Below the pieces are notes generated by a model, which saw only the letters and a program-made list of their open reading frames with translations, searched no databases and was not told the origin of the DNA. 64,000 bases of DNA from Flaveria trinervia (taxonomy: Eukaryota; Streptophyta; Magnoliopsida; Asterales; Asteraceae): NCBI GenBank assembly GCA_025506515.1, contig CM046451.1:69631430-69695429 (forward strand), read 5' to 3'. Every line of letters starts with the position of its first letter. The stretch's first letter is position 1. Positions 12,297-22,102 of the stretch are shown here, piece after piece. A program made the position numbers and the translations under genes.

Positions 12297-13116
12297 GGTA
12301 CCTCGTGAAGGATTAGATTGGAACGTCGATTAGTTATCTTATTAATCATCAATTATATACGTATTGATCATGTGAGTCTCCTTGCCCCTTTTATTATTAT
12401 TTCACACCATTTTGGGGTGAAACATGTGAAACTTATCAAACTTACACTTTTAAACGTTTTATACATGTAATGCACTTGCAATTCATATTTATATTTTGCC
12501 ATGGTTATTTGTGTTGTTGTGCGCTTTAAATGAGATGTATTTTATGTTAACAATGTTAACTATTGCTAGCCTGTCGACATCATAGATCTATGGGTCTGAC
12601 AAGCCTATTTGGTGCTAAAGCCGATCTATTTTCGTCTCCTAATGATGTATGATTTGTTCATCATGGGAACCAAGTACACTTAGGTAATCGTTATAAACTT
12701 GTATTCTTAATTTTGGTTAAGGTTTGATTGACGCTGTACGTGTTCTATAAACTTGCATTACTCATAACCTTTGACATGAATTGCTACTTGTAAATCTTTG
12801 ACATATTTATGTATATTAAACTTTGGAAAAAACTTTCATAGTTGACCTTTATTTTTAACATGTTTCAAGGAATGCCCAAGCTTGAAGTCATCATTCGAAG
12901 TTTGATCACATCTTGGATGTGGACATAGATAATTGAATAAATTGTTTTGGATTATTCATCCTATGTTATGTTTGTTTCCCTATTTAGACTTATGGTTGTA
13001 ACTTACATTTGAAACTTATGATAATAATATTTTCATTAAATGAAGTGTTATGTGGTTGTGAATAATTTAAACCCTCACATCTCGATGATTCTGCCGTCAC
13101 GGTTGGGGTGTGCCAC
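12294..13116 (+). repeat. Probable Ty3/gypsy LTR fragment, 5' end missing
   Basis: No coding sequence is seen in this AT-rich stretch. It resembles the 3' part of plant gypsy LTRs. It has the phrases GGGGTGAAACATGTGAAACT near 12414 and GGTCTGACAAGCC near 12592, an ATTAAATGAAG tail near 13035, and the end GGTTGGGGTGTGCCA just before the next element. No matching TG start or target-site duplication was found, so the class call is tentative. Confidence 0.4.
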
Positions 13117-13716
13117 TAGACTTTGGGGGTCTTGAGTGGAGGTTTTACGTTGAGAAATGGTGGTTGGAGCTTGTTGTAGCGATGTTGTTTGAGTGAGAGG
13201 TCGGTTGAGAAAATCCTTACTAGTCACCTCAGATGCTAGTTCTAGAATTGCATATGTCATTACCAGATCCTTGGATAAGGAGAATAACCCTTTTGCAGCT
13301 TCTATCTCAGCTTCGGAAGATTGAAATGGTTCTTCCGAGTATTTGACTTCAACTTTAGAAGTCTGTGGCAATGCATTCTATATCACAACTATTTTTGTTG
13401 TTGGGTCATCAGTCTCCATTTCCCCTTTGAAATTAATCTCAGATTTCATGTAACCTTAGGTTGATCAACTTCTTGGACAGTGGTAGAAGGTGCATTCAAC
13501 CTCTGAAGCTCTTCGGCTCCAAAGTACACCACAACAATATCAGAGCTTGGCTGTTCAATGGAAGATCCAAGTGAGAACTTGGAAAAGAACCTATTCAAAT
13601 TATGAAGCATCCTTTGATCCATTTGAAGAATAATTGAAGTAGGCTCAGGAACAAATGTTGATTGTTGAGCAGGGTATCTTAAAGTTAGGGATGTTAAAGC
13701 TTGGCTCTGTGGTTCC
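13117..13716 (-). pseudogene. Env-like gene fragment of the B/G lineage
   Basis: Read on the minus strand, this matches the middle of the element B env-like gene (about 26435-27050). Shared parts are a segment ending in Ser-Asp-Ile-Val near the phrase MDQRML, the stretch AEIEAAKGLFSLSKDLV, and the following Thr/Pro-rich run. A frameshift near 13375-13450 breaks it. It is cut on one side by the gypsy-like LTR piece and on the other by the element E LTR, so it is an orphan fragment. Confidence 0.8.
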
Positions 13717-13721
13717 GTATA

Positions 13722-14395
13722 TGTTTGTGAAAATCAAGAATAGGTTGGACTCACATTAGATTAGATTTCGTTTATATTTTATTGTAATTGGTTGAATGTT
13801 AGTTTACTTTTGTAAGTTTGATATTTGTTATGTTTTGCTGCCTAGCAAAACTATAAGCGAAACTATAGTTTTGCTAATAGTCAACTACTAGTTTCACCCG
13901 ACGAAACTGTGTGTCTCAGCCGAGCAAAACTATGAACTGCCAGGATAGTTTCGCTGACAGTGAAACTATCAGCGAAAGTATCAATACTATATAGATTTGA
14001 TTTTTCATTGTAAGGAATCCTTGCAAAAACCAAATTCGTTTATCATTGTTGCAATGCCTTTGTAAGCTGGAATATCACATAAATTTCATTGAGCTTTGTT
14101 ATTTTGTGAGCATTGGAGTATAATTGTTATATTTTAAATACTTTTGAGTTCTTATTCATCTCTAATTGTTTATTGTTTGTGTGTGATAATTAATATTGAA
14201 CAATTCAATCAATCAAGTGTACTGTTATTCGATCATTTGGACCAATAAAATAGTATTACAACGATTGTGCTCTTGATTGTTTGGGGTTATTGATAGTTTG
14301 AGTTCAATATCACAAGTTCATTAATTCCAGATCAAATTTCAGTGTATTTGATATGGAATTTGACTGAAATATGTTAGTTATTGGTTGGGAAAGCA
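13722..14395 (+). repeat. Element E 5' LTR (left border approximate)
   Basis: The right border is set by the primer site starting at 14397. The left border lies between the end of the env-like fragment (about 13716) and about 13747. The LTR holds a U3 word array (13848-13985), a TATA-like ACTATATAGA near 13987, and an A/T-rich remainder. Confidence 0.6.
13848..13985 (+). repeat. U3 array of GCGAAACTA / TAGTTTCGC words in element E
   Basis: Roughly ten copies or near-copies lie immediately upstream of the TATA-like sequence. The segment at 13857-13874 is an almost perfect 18-bp palindrome, GCGAAACTATAGTTTTGC. The same word fills the leader (14474-14830) and the tail near 59950-60110. Confidence 0.87.
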
Positions 14396-14396
14396 T

Positions 14397-14409
14397 TGGT
14401 ATCATCAGG
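14397..14409 (+). other. Primer binding site of element E
   Basis: TGGTATCATCAGG matches the first eight bases of the initiator tRNA-Met complement (TGGTATCA) and then diverges from the GAGC seen in B and G. It lies one base after the LTR end. Confidence 0.65.
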
Positions 14410-14473
14410 TCTCAAGTTCATTGAGATTTGTGTGATTTTGGATTGATTTCGTGTTCAAAAAGTTTTTAACACT

Positions 14474-14830
14474 CATCGAGCAAAACTACAATTCCTTAAG
14501 CGAAACTATAACCTTCATTCGACGAAACTACGTGTGACTTGCATTTTGTGGTGGTTTTTGATAATCTTAGCGAAAGTACATTCTTTGACTGAAAGTTTAG
14601 CAGTGCTTGTGATCTATTTTCAAGAGAAATTACTACCGAATTTACCCCTAAATGAAAGTTCAAGCTTGTTTCGTGCGAAACTAGCATATTCAAGCATTTG
14701 GCTAGTGAAACTGCTGCCGAAATCTGTAGCGAAACGAAACTATAGATTCTTTAGCGAACCTAGTGATCACTCAGCGAAAATGTACTTTTCAGTGAAATTG
14801 ATTCTTGTTCTGCGAAACTATCATATCAAA
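14474..14830 (+). repeat. Leader array of GCGAAACTA words in element E
   Basis: Between the primer site and the first gag homology, at least ten GCGAAAC/GTTTCGC-type words occur in about 350 bp. A 116-codon open frame runs across them, but its protein is biased by the repeat and resembles no Gag, so I treat the segment as leader. Confidence 0.75.
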
Positions 14831-14889
14831 GATGACCTCCTCACCCTTGCTGATTTAGAAAGTGTGGCACCAATAGACCTCTAAGGCTT

Positions 14890-15865
14890 ATCAATAGAGA
14901 CAATTTTGAAGACTAGAAGAGATTTTTTAACGCATTATTTTTCTACATGGATCATAACTAATGGGAATCAATCATTTATGGTCCTCACATACTAACTGTT
15001 ACTGTTGGTGTTGTTTCTCAACACAACGACCTAGCTACAGTTAACAAAAAAGATTTGAAATTGATTGACAGAGATCAGAAAGCTTTTAGAGCCTTAACTT
15101 TATGCCTTGCACCAGACATCTACAATCGTTTTGCCAAACAAAAGAATGCTAAGTCCCACTATGATGCCCTCTATGAGTTTTATGATGGAAATGATGAGTT
15201 AGTGAAGACAAGGTATTCAGGCTGAAAAGGAGTTTAACCCATTCGTGAGTTATAAAAAATGAGAGTCTCACTGATCTAACAAATCATTTTTTGACAACCT
15301 CCAACACATTAAAGAAATATGATAAAAAACTATCCAACAATGAGCAAGTGAATAGGTTATTGGATTTACTCCCAGCATATTGGAGTTTACAGGTGAGGAT
15401 GTTGAAGCAAGAAAGAGGTTTTACTGACTACAAGCTTATGGACATCATTAATAAGCTTAAATCGTATGAGTTAGACATGAAGAAAATGGAGTTTAATCAG
15501 ACCGTAATGCCATCATTAGAGTTTTATTAGAATGCTGCATTGCTTTCTTCCACTGCAAACTCTCTAATGCAAGCATCTAAACAAGGAGGCATGAATACAT
15601 GTGATCAACTTGGTGGTAGTGTTAATTCTAGAAGGGATCAAGCTAACTCAAAAGCCAGTGCTTGAACATCAACTCCATCTTAAACAATGGCATTGTTTGG
15701 CATGTTCATGTAGAATTATGAGGCATTAGTGGCTAGATATTTGAAAGGAAAAAATTACCATGGAGGATATGTATTAGGTGGAACCGGATGATTTGCAGGA
15801 GACTACCATACAGTGGCAAATGGCGATGTAGATTCTTTGAGCTCAAAGATTTATGGAGAGAACTG
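14890..15865 (+). pseudogene. gag: Element E gag, N-terminal and central part
   Basis: This is a capsid-like Gag of the plant copia type. From about 15000 it reads a helical stretch with LCLAPDIYNRFAKQKNAK, then (15291-15530) the conserved LLDLLPAYWSLQV block. It continues to the TIQWQMAM segment near 15810 that normally lies just before the first knuckle. Several stops and at least one frameshift (about 15223) break it. The gene is interrupted at 15865 by element G and goes on at 52764. Confidence 0.8.
15861..15865 (+). other. Target-site duplication AACTG of element G, left copy
   Basis: AACTG here and at 52764-52768 flank the outermost LTR ends of G. The pair pins 15866 and 52763 as the borders of the G insertion, because element E's gag frame continues across them. 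Confidence 0.9.
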
Positions 15866-16521
15866 TGCAGGACCATTGAAAGGTATAGATTTACAACACA
15901 ACAACACAAAGAGGAGATTTAATAAAACTTAATCAAACAGTAAACTGGATTAACCAAGGTAAGATACTAAGAGCACAAGTAATGTAAAACACAAAGAACA
16001 CAAGTATATGGTTTTCAAGAATGCAGTATATTGCTTTCTCTATGTTCTATTACAAGTGTTACAAAGCATAAAAGAAATATACAAGAACATGATATGCTTA
16101 ATTACATCCTACAGTCGGCTATACTTTGAAAGCCAGCTGGATACAATTGACTAGACACAAAACAAAATCAATTGTAGAGTCAAAAGGCAGATTGCGTTTT
16201 GACTTGTGACTATGACATGGCATAGCTCACATCCTTATCTATTACAAAAAGGATAAAGTACATAAAGTAGAAAGTTACAGACTAAAGACCTCAGTGTACA
16301 GTTACCAAAAGCATGGACCTTTTCACCAACTCATGTAAGTTGGTGACCTTACAGAGGTGCAGCGGAAAGGTGTCCAGCTTTATGGAAAAGTACATCAGAT
16401 AAAGCACGTATTCAAAGTCTTCGGAAGAAATCTGACTTCATGAGTTGAAGCTTCGGAAGACTTTGTCTCTGAGGCTTCGAAAGACTTCATATTTGGCTTC
16501 GGAAGATATTGGTCTTGGCTT
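15866..16521 (-). repeat. Partial G-family LTR at the outer left end of G
   Basis: This matches the LTR at 17905 closely up to the phrase GGTCTTGGCTT (ends 16521), where it joins fragment F. The missing part is the outer U3, about 175 bp. It ends (element strand) in CCTGCA next to the AACTG duplication, so it is the true outer edge of G. It holds four CTTCGGAAG-type words (about 16419-16506). Confidence 0.85.
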
Positions 16522-17639
16522 AAGCCCAGCTTGTCACAGCTGAGGCTCAAGCCAGGAAGTATGCTATTTCCAAGCAAAACTTCCAAGCCATCCTTGCATC
16601 ATCCTCTCACTCAAAACTTTGCTACCAAAACAAAGGAGGGTTAGGAACCAATGAAATTGCTCCACCACACTCTGATGAGTCTATAAGACAACCAAGGTGT
16701 GGTACTGAAGAGCAAGAGGTTCCATCTGCTGACCCACCTTCTTATGAGTCAAAGAATGATGCATCTATGGAGACCATGACAAGGAAGAACCATGTAACTG
16801 TGACCTCCCCTACCAATGATGATCAAACCCTGACCACCAAAGCCAGAAAAAGTAGAGCTAAGGCAGCCAGAAAAACTACCAAGAAAGTGGCTGAGTCCAA
16901 GCTTAAGATAGACCCAAAGCAAAAGGGTATATTCATCTCAGCTGGATTCCAGGTTGTTGGAAACTCTAATTCAGGAAAGGGGTGTAATACCAGCACTCCT
17001 GTCCTACCAAAGGATCAGAAGTTAAAGGGAAAAGTTGCTCATGAAGATAAAAAGAACATGAAACATCAATCCTCAAATTCCCAAGAGACTAACATTGCAT
17101 GCATAATGTGTGGTCTGCGAAACCACATGGCCAAAGATTGTTACTACAATCCTGCTAGCACACATTATGCAAATAATGTTAAAAAGGAAGGAATCAAGGA
17201 AGGTTTCTCATTTGGACCATATCAAATGGTTCACGTGATGAAAAAGGGAAAGCTTGTTTCCGAAGCAAGGCTGCTTTCGAAAGAAGATTCTTCTTCCGAA
17301 AGGAAAAAGGCTTCGGAAGCTAAAGCTGTCAAGACTCAGAAGAACAAAAGAGTTCCCTTCAAACCATCCCAGAAGAAGACTTCTTCAAAATAAAAGGTGG
17401 TGAAGGCTTCTTCCGAAAAGAAAGAAGCTTCGGAAGAATGCCAAGTTACAAAAGCTTCAACAAGCTCATCCTCCATGATCAACCAAGGGATGGAATGGAA
17501 GATCAAGGAAGATGTTGTAGCCCAAACCTCTTCGTCGAAGACATCCATTAAACCCCCATGCATAAATTTTGGTTCAATTATATCATTATCTTTGGAAGAA
17601 CCCAAGACCAATAAAGCTTGGGTTTCCAATCAAAACTAA
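16522..17639 (+). pseudogene. gag: Fragment F: C-terminal gag piece of the B/G lineage
   Basis: The frame is open from 16524 to a single stop at 17391-17393, then continues in the same frame to TAA at 17637-17639. It aligns with the G gag (phrase LGTNEIAPPH against LGSNEIAPPH). A basic Lys-rich region follows, then a CCHC knuckle at 17101-17142 (CIMCGLRNHMAKDC). The tail is Ser/Glu/Lys-rich, and its codons repeatedly contain TTCCGAAG or TTCGGAAG (17260-17440). The conserved KAWVSNQN end is present. The 5' half of gag is missing: the piece starts abruptly inside the LTR join. Confidence 0.85.
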
Positions 17640-17904
17640 TCATCTCATCTTATGTGCAGGGACATCCATATGAATAAAAAAACAACATTTGGATTGTAGA
17701 TAGTGGATGCTCCAGGCACATCACAGGGAACAGACATCTCCTCCAACAATTTCAACATTATGATGGAGGTCCTGTCCAGTTTGGAGGTGAGACCGGAGGA
17801 TATATTTCTGGCAGAGGGAGTGTATCCAATGGTATGTTAACAGTTGACAAAGTTAACTTTGTCAAACAGCTTGAACACAATCTGTTAAGTGTTTCTCAAT
17901 TCTG
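17640..17904 (+). pseudogene. pol: Fragment F: start of protease
   Basis: An acceptor-like TATGTGCAG ends at 17659, 20 nt after the gag stop. The protease motif IVDSGCSRHITG follows near 17695-17730, with a TAA stop just upstream near 17675. The text runs nearly base for base with element B 20505-20768 and stops at 17904, where a G-family LTR begins. Confidence 0.85.
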
Positions 17905-18696
17905 TGCAGGACCATTGAAAGGTATAGATTTACAACACAACAACACAAAGAGGAGATTTAATAAAACTTAATCAAACAGTAAACTGGATTAACCAGGGTA
18001 AGATACTAAGAACACAAGTAACGTAAAACACAAAGAACACAAGTATATGGTTTTCAAGAACGCAGTATATTGCTTTCTCCATGTTCTATTACAAGTGTTA
18101 CAAAGCATAAAAGAAATATACAAGAACATGATATACTTAATTACATCCTACAGCCGGCAATACTTTGAAAGCCAGCTGGATACAATTGACTACACACAAA
18201 ACAAAATCAAATGTAGAGTCAAAAGGCAGATTGCCTTTTGACTTGTGACTATGACATGGCATAGCTCACATCCTTATCTATTACAAAAAGGATAAAGTAC
18301 ATAAAGTAGAAAGTTACAGACTAAAGATCTCAGTGTACAGTTACCAAAAGCATGGACCTTTTCACCAACTCATGTAAGTTGGTGACCTTACAGAGGTGCA
18401 GCGGAAAGGTGTCCAGCTTTATGGAAAAGTACATTAGATAAAGCATGTATTAAAAGTCTTCGGAAGAAATCTACCTTCATGAGTTGAAGCTTCGGAAGAC
18501 TTTGTTTCTGAGGCTTCGGAAGACTTCATATTTGGCTTCGGAAGATATTGGTCTTGGCTTCAGAAGATTTTACACTTAGAGTATTTTCCGTTGCACGTGT
18601 AAAACTTCCTAAGCATTCTTCTTCAATGCACTTGTGTAGCATGTAGGAAAGACATTGGATGTTTAGGTTGCATCAGCCTCTTCATTAATCTCTACA
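17905..18696 (-). repeat. Element G 3' LTR, full copy (792 bp)
   Basis: On the element strand it runs from TGTAGAG (18696) to CCTGCA (17905) and follows the G polypurine tract. It is the same length, within 1 bp, as the 5' LTR at 51973-52763. Its U3 holds CTTCGGAAG words at about 18457-18545. Its centre resembles the element B LTR (shared GCCGGCTGTAGGATGTAA-type block), showing that G and B are subfamilies. Confidence 0.9.
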
Positions 18697-18709
18697 AACT
18701 CCCCCTATG
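18697..18709 (-). other. Polypurine tract of element G
   Basis: On the element strand the sequence CATAGGGGGAGTT abuts the LTR start TGTAGAG. It is the expected plus-strand primer for reverse transcription and matches CAGGGGGAGTT in D. Confidence 0.8.
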
Positions 18710-19237
18710 CTGATGCTACCAAAACACTTAGTAGACTTTAGATGTCAACAGTCCTCATTAGGATGATCACCAATCCTTTCTTCATAAGGTGATCAGGATC
18801 CTTCAGACTGTCAAAGTGTCTTCTCATATCAAAGAGGTCATGCAGAGGCAACTAAAACATATCTTGCCATGTGTAAATGTCTTCAGTCCCTTGATCTCTA
18901 ATGGCATGCCATCTTTCTAGATTTGTGGTGTATGTCCAATACAAGATGGGTCTTGTTGATGCTAAAGGAGCTGTTTGAATTGGAGTTGATGTAGCATCCT
19001 CTGGCTGCACAACCTCAAGATGTTCTAACTCATCCTTGGGTTTAGAAGAGGGTGCAGTCTTCTTCTTCTTTGGCTTTGGTTTAGAAGCCATCCTCTTCTT
19101 TCTCTTAACAGGTTTTAACTGAGAAGACTGTCCTGCAGCACCAGATTGATCTTCACTGTCTTACTCAGTCGGGACTTCCTCTCTCTTAGGCTCAAAAGAA
19201 GAGGGAGGTTGACCCTGCTGTGGATCAGAAGATGAAG
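18710..19237 (-). pseudogene. Element G env-like gene, C-terminal part
   Basis: This is the last part of the G env-like gene, cut off from the rest by element B at 19237. A 79-codon frame (19091-18852) is rich in Lys and Pro at its start (KPKPKKKKTAPSSKPK) and ends at a stop. The text then continues in a damaged state toward the polypurine tract, resembling the end of the B env-like gene. The basic run could suit nucleic-acid or nuclear targeting, which is inference. Confidence 0.68.
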
Positions 19238-19242
19238 CTTGC
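19238..19242 (+). other. Target-site duplication CTTGC of element B, left copy
   Basis: CTTGC is repeated exactly at 29636-29640 after the B 3' LTR, as expected for a 5-bp staggered integration. Confidence 0.93.
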
Positions 19243-20104
19243 TGTTAGATCTACAAAGGCTAGTGCAACCAAAACCAAGTCACTTAGAAGATTTTGGTAC
19301 AACAAATAAAGTACTTCTGAAGCCTAGTGTGGAAATTTTGAAGGAAAAAGGAGATCTTCCGAAGACAAAGTGTAAAGCTTACTTCTGAAGGAAATGTTCC
19401 AACTCCGAAGATAAAGAACCTACTTCCGAAGTTCAAGACTTAGAAAGAAAGATCTGAAGTCAACTTCCGAAGCACAGAAGTCCTCAAGCCTCAGAAGTAT
19501 ATAAGCCACTTCCGAAGTATAAGTGGGTTCGGAAGAACTTGTTCTTCCGAAGCCAACTTACCTTCTGAAATCTCTGCTATTATCTAGTGGACATAAGTAT
19601 GTCCTGCCTGACACTCCACTGCAAATCTCTGAGATACTGCAGGGCATTTTCTCAAAAGCCATGCAGTTGACCATACTTTAATCCACTGTTTACCTTTTAT
19701 GTTAGTACAGTTGCCATCTTTAGTTGGTGACAAAAGGTAAGTCATGGACATGTCATGACTACCATATCTTAGATATTACTTTATCTAAGATACCTTAACT
19801 TTAGCATTGTAGTATATGATTTAGTCTTAGGTTTCCAGCTGGTATCAAAGTATATCCGGCTGTAGGATCTAGTATATATAGTCTCTCATTGTAACTCATA
19901 TATCATGCTTGTAAGAGTCTTGTAATATCTTGAGTTGAGAAAGTAATATATACAAGTGCCTTGAAAATTTATTTCTGTGTGCTCCTTACTACTTATTATA
20001 TTATTATCAAGTCTTGTAAAAGACTTTACTTCATCTGAATCGAGTATTTCTATAAGTGAGTTTGAGAGAAATCCAAGTGTTTAAGCGACAAACCCGGTCC
20101 TGCA
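19243..20104 (+). repeat. Element B 5' LTR (862 bp)
   Basis: It begins TGTTAGATC and ends GGTCCTGCA, so the 3' copy TGTTGGATC...GATCCAGCA shows the fuller terminal inverted repeat. About a dozen CTTCCGAAG-type words fill 19312-19570. A TATA box at 19873-19881 follows. Many differences from the 3' LTR fall inside the words, at their CG. Confidence 0.95.
19873..19881 (+). promoter_or_regulatory. TATA box of element B 5' LTR
   Basis: TATATATAG lies about 300 nt after the U3 word array and 225 nt before the LTR end. The 3' LTR has a weaker version near 29408 (TAATATATC). Confidence 0.6.
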
Positions 20105-20106
20105 AT

Positions 20107-20118
20107 TGGTATCAGAGC
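20107..20118 (+). other. Primer binding site of element B
   Basis: TGGTATCAGAGC, two bases after the LTR end, is complementary to the 3' end of initiator tRNA-Met, the usual primer of plant copia elements. Confidence 0.93.
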
Positions 20119-20193
20119 TTCTTAGGCTCTTGATTGTGAGATCTTACCATCCTAATCAACCTGTTTTTCACTCCTCCTTATACCTCACTGAAA

Positions 20194-20504
20194 ATGGCCC
20201 TTAAAAAATCTGAAGTAGAGATAGGGACGATGACCAAAGCACCATCATCACCCCTGAAAAGGTGGTGAAGGCTTCTTCCGAAAAGAAAGAAGCTTCGGAA
20301 GAATGCCAAGTTACAAAAGCTTCAACAAGCTCATCCTCCATGATCAACCAAGGGATGGAATGGAAGATCAAGGAAGATATTGTAGCCCAAACCTCTTTGT
20401 CAAAGACATCCATTAAACCCCCATGCATAAATTTTGGTTCAATTATGTCATTATCTTTGGAAGAACCCAAGACCAATAAAGCTTGGGTTTCCAATCAAAA
20501 CTAA
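20194..20504 (+). pseudogene. gag: Element B gag with a large internal deletion
   Basis: The ATG at 20194 opens a short N-terminus (MALKKSEVEIGTMTKAPSSP) that matches the G gag start. At about 20257 the text jumps, at a shared AAAAGGTGG, to the C-terminal tail seen in fragment F at 17391. The capsid, both knuckles and the coiled coil are missing. The tail frame (20262-20504) is rich in Ser, Glu and Lys, again carries TTCCGAAA and TTCGGAAG words, and ends KAWVSNQN-stop. No functional Gag can be made. Confidence 0.87.
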
Positions 20505-22102
20505 TCATCTCATCTTATGTGCAGGGACATCCATATGACAAAAATAACAACATTTGGATTGTAGATAGTGGATGCTCCAGGCACATCACAGGGAACAAAC
20601 ATCTCCTTCAACAATTTCAACATTATGATGGAGGTCCTGTCCAGTTTGGAGGTCAGACCGGAGGATATATTTCTAGCAGAGGGAGTGTATCCAATGGTAT
20701 GTTAACAGTTGACAAAGTTAACTTTGTCAAACAGCTTGAACACAATCTGTTAAGTGTTTCTCAATTCTGTTATCAAAAGCACCAAATGCTTTTCACTGAA
20801 CATGAGTGCATTCTCCTCAAACCAGGGATGACAATTCCTCCAGAATTGGTGTTTCTTAGATCTCCCAGCAAAGGGGATATGTACAAGCTTGATATGAACA
20901 ATGCTTCCCCAATGGGTGAAGTATCATGCTTTCTTTCCAAAGCTGATAGTGATGAGTCAACACTGTGTCATAAACGTATGTGTCATGTAAATTTTAAGAC
21001 AATGACTAAATTGGCTAAAAACAACTTGGTACATGTTTTGCCTAAAAAGAAGTTTTTCTGCAAAGACAACTGTGTTGCATGCCTAAAAGGGAAACAACAC
21101 AGGACATGTCATAAATCCAAATGTGTTAACTCTATCACTACTCCATTGCACTTATTGCACATAGATCTTTTTGGTCCCACAAGTATAATGAGCATTGGAA
21201 GGAAATCACATTGCCTTGTGATAGTTGATGATTTTACAAGATTCACATGGGTATTCTTTTTAAGAACTAAAGATGAAACTGCTGAAACATTAAAATCTTT
21301 TATCCTTAAAATAGAAAATCAAATTGATCACAAGGTTAAAATAATTAGAAGTGAACAAGGGACTGAGTTTAAGAACTTCGCTCTTGACTCATTCTGTAAC
21401 TCAAAAGGGATTTCCAGACAATATAGTGCTCCCAGAACTCCTCAACAAAAGGGTGTTGCTGAGAGGAGGAATATGACACTTATTGAGGCTGCTCGAACTA
21501 TGTTAGCTGATTCAAAGCTACCTCTAACATTCTGGGCAGAGGCAGTCAGCACTACATGCTACGTGCAGAACAGAGTTCTTGTAGTTAAGCCCCATGGAAA
21601 AACCCCTTATGAGCTATGGAACAAGAGGCCACCGTTCATTAGCTTTCTAAGGTCCTTTGGCACCAGGTGTACCATACTTAACACAAAGGACAATTTAGCA
21701 AAATTTATTGAAAAGTCAGATGATGCTATCTTTGTTGGATACTCTTCTAGTTCCAAAGCCTACATAGTGTACAACATTAAGAATCAACAATTTGAGGAGT
21801 CATCCAATATAGTTGTTAATGAGCACACTCCTTGTGTTAGGGGGAATGGACCTGATCACATCTTTGATTTAGAATTGTTTCCAAACTATTCTAAACCCTC
21901 TTGTGATAATGTTTTTGTTGGAATAGGTGCTCAAAATGATGCTGATGCTGCTACTAATGATCAACTGTTTGAGCTTCCCAGGCCTAAACCAAATTCTCCA
22001 AGTACTGCAATAAATCAAGCTTCCACTATTCATAAATCCGACAGTTTAACTATATCAAAGAGTAGTGAAGCTTCAACAAGTGAGTCGCCTACTAAACCTT
22101 AA
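20483..22102 (+). CDS. pol: Element B protease-integrase open frame (539 codons)
   Basis: This is the longest open frame in the window. It has the aspartic protease motif IVDSGCSRHITG (residues about 26-37) and LLSVSQFC near residue 90. The integrase zinc domain has CHKRMCH near residue 162 and CVACLKGKQH near 197. In the catalytic core, the first Asp is in LHIDLFGP. The second, normally RSDxGTEF, reads RSEQGTEF, so residue 291 is Glu (GAA at 21353-21355). The catalytic Glu is in AERRNMTLIEAART. The C-terminal part carries GYSSSSKAY. The frame has no ATG at its left end, as expected if pol is made from a gag-pol transcript. The changed Asp should abolish integration activity. Confidence 0.9.
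   Translation: MGFQSKLIISSYVQGHPYDKNNNIWIVDSGCSRHITGNKHLLQQFQHYDGGPVQFGGQTGGYISSRGSVSNGMLTVDKVNFVKQLEHNLLSVSQFCYQKHQMLFTEHECILLKPGMTIPPELVFLRSPSKGDMYKLDMNNASPMGEVSCFLSKADSDESTLCHKRMCHVNFKTMTKLAKNNLVHVLPKKKFFCKDNCVACLKGKQHRTCHKSKCVNSITTPLHLLHIDLFGPTSIMSIGRKSHCLVIVDDFTRFTWVFFLRTKDETAETLKSFILKIENQIDHKVKIIRSEQGTEFKNFALDSFCNSKGISRQYSAPRTPQQKGVAERRNMTLIEAARTMLADSKLPLTFWAEAVSTTCYVQNRVLVVKPHGKTPYELWNKRPPFISFLRSFGTRCTILNTKDNLAKFIEKSDDAIFVGYSSSSKAYIVYNIKNQQFEESSNIVVNEHTPCVRGNGPDHIFDLELFPNYSKPSCDNVFVGIGAQNDADAATNDQLFELPRPKPNSPSTAINQASTIHKSDSLTISKSSEASTSESPTKP
20505..20524 (+). promoter_or_regulatory. Splice-acceptor-like site before element B protease
   Basis: A pyrimidine-rich run ending TATGTGCAG lies 20 nt after the gag TAA (20502-20504). 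The protease frame is open across it here, so frameshifting is an alternative to splicing. Confidence 0.5.

Noticed and set aside
12161..12352. 63-codon frame of Tyr-Ile repeats
   Set aside because: Pure product of the TA microsatellite.
14534..14884. 116-codon open frame near the start of element E
   Set aside because: It runs through the GCGAAACTA leader array, and its peptide follows the repeat and resembles no Gag or host protein.
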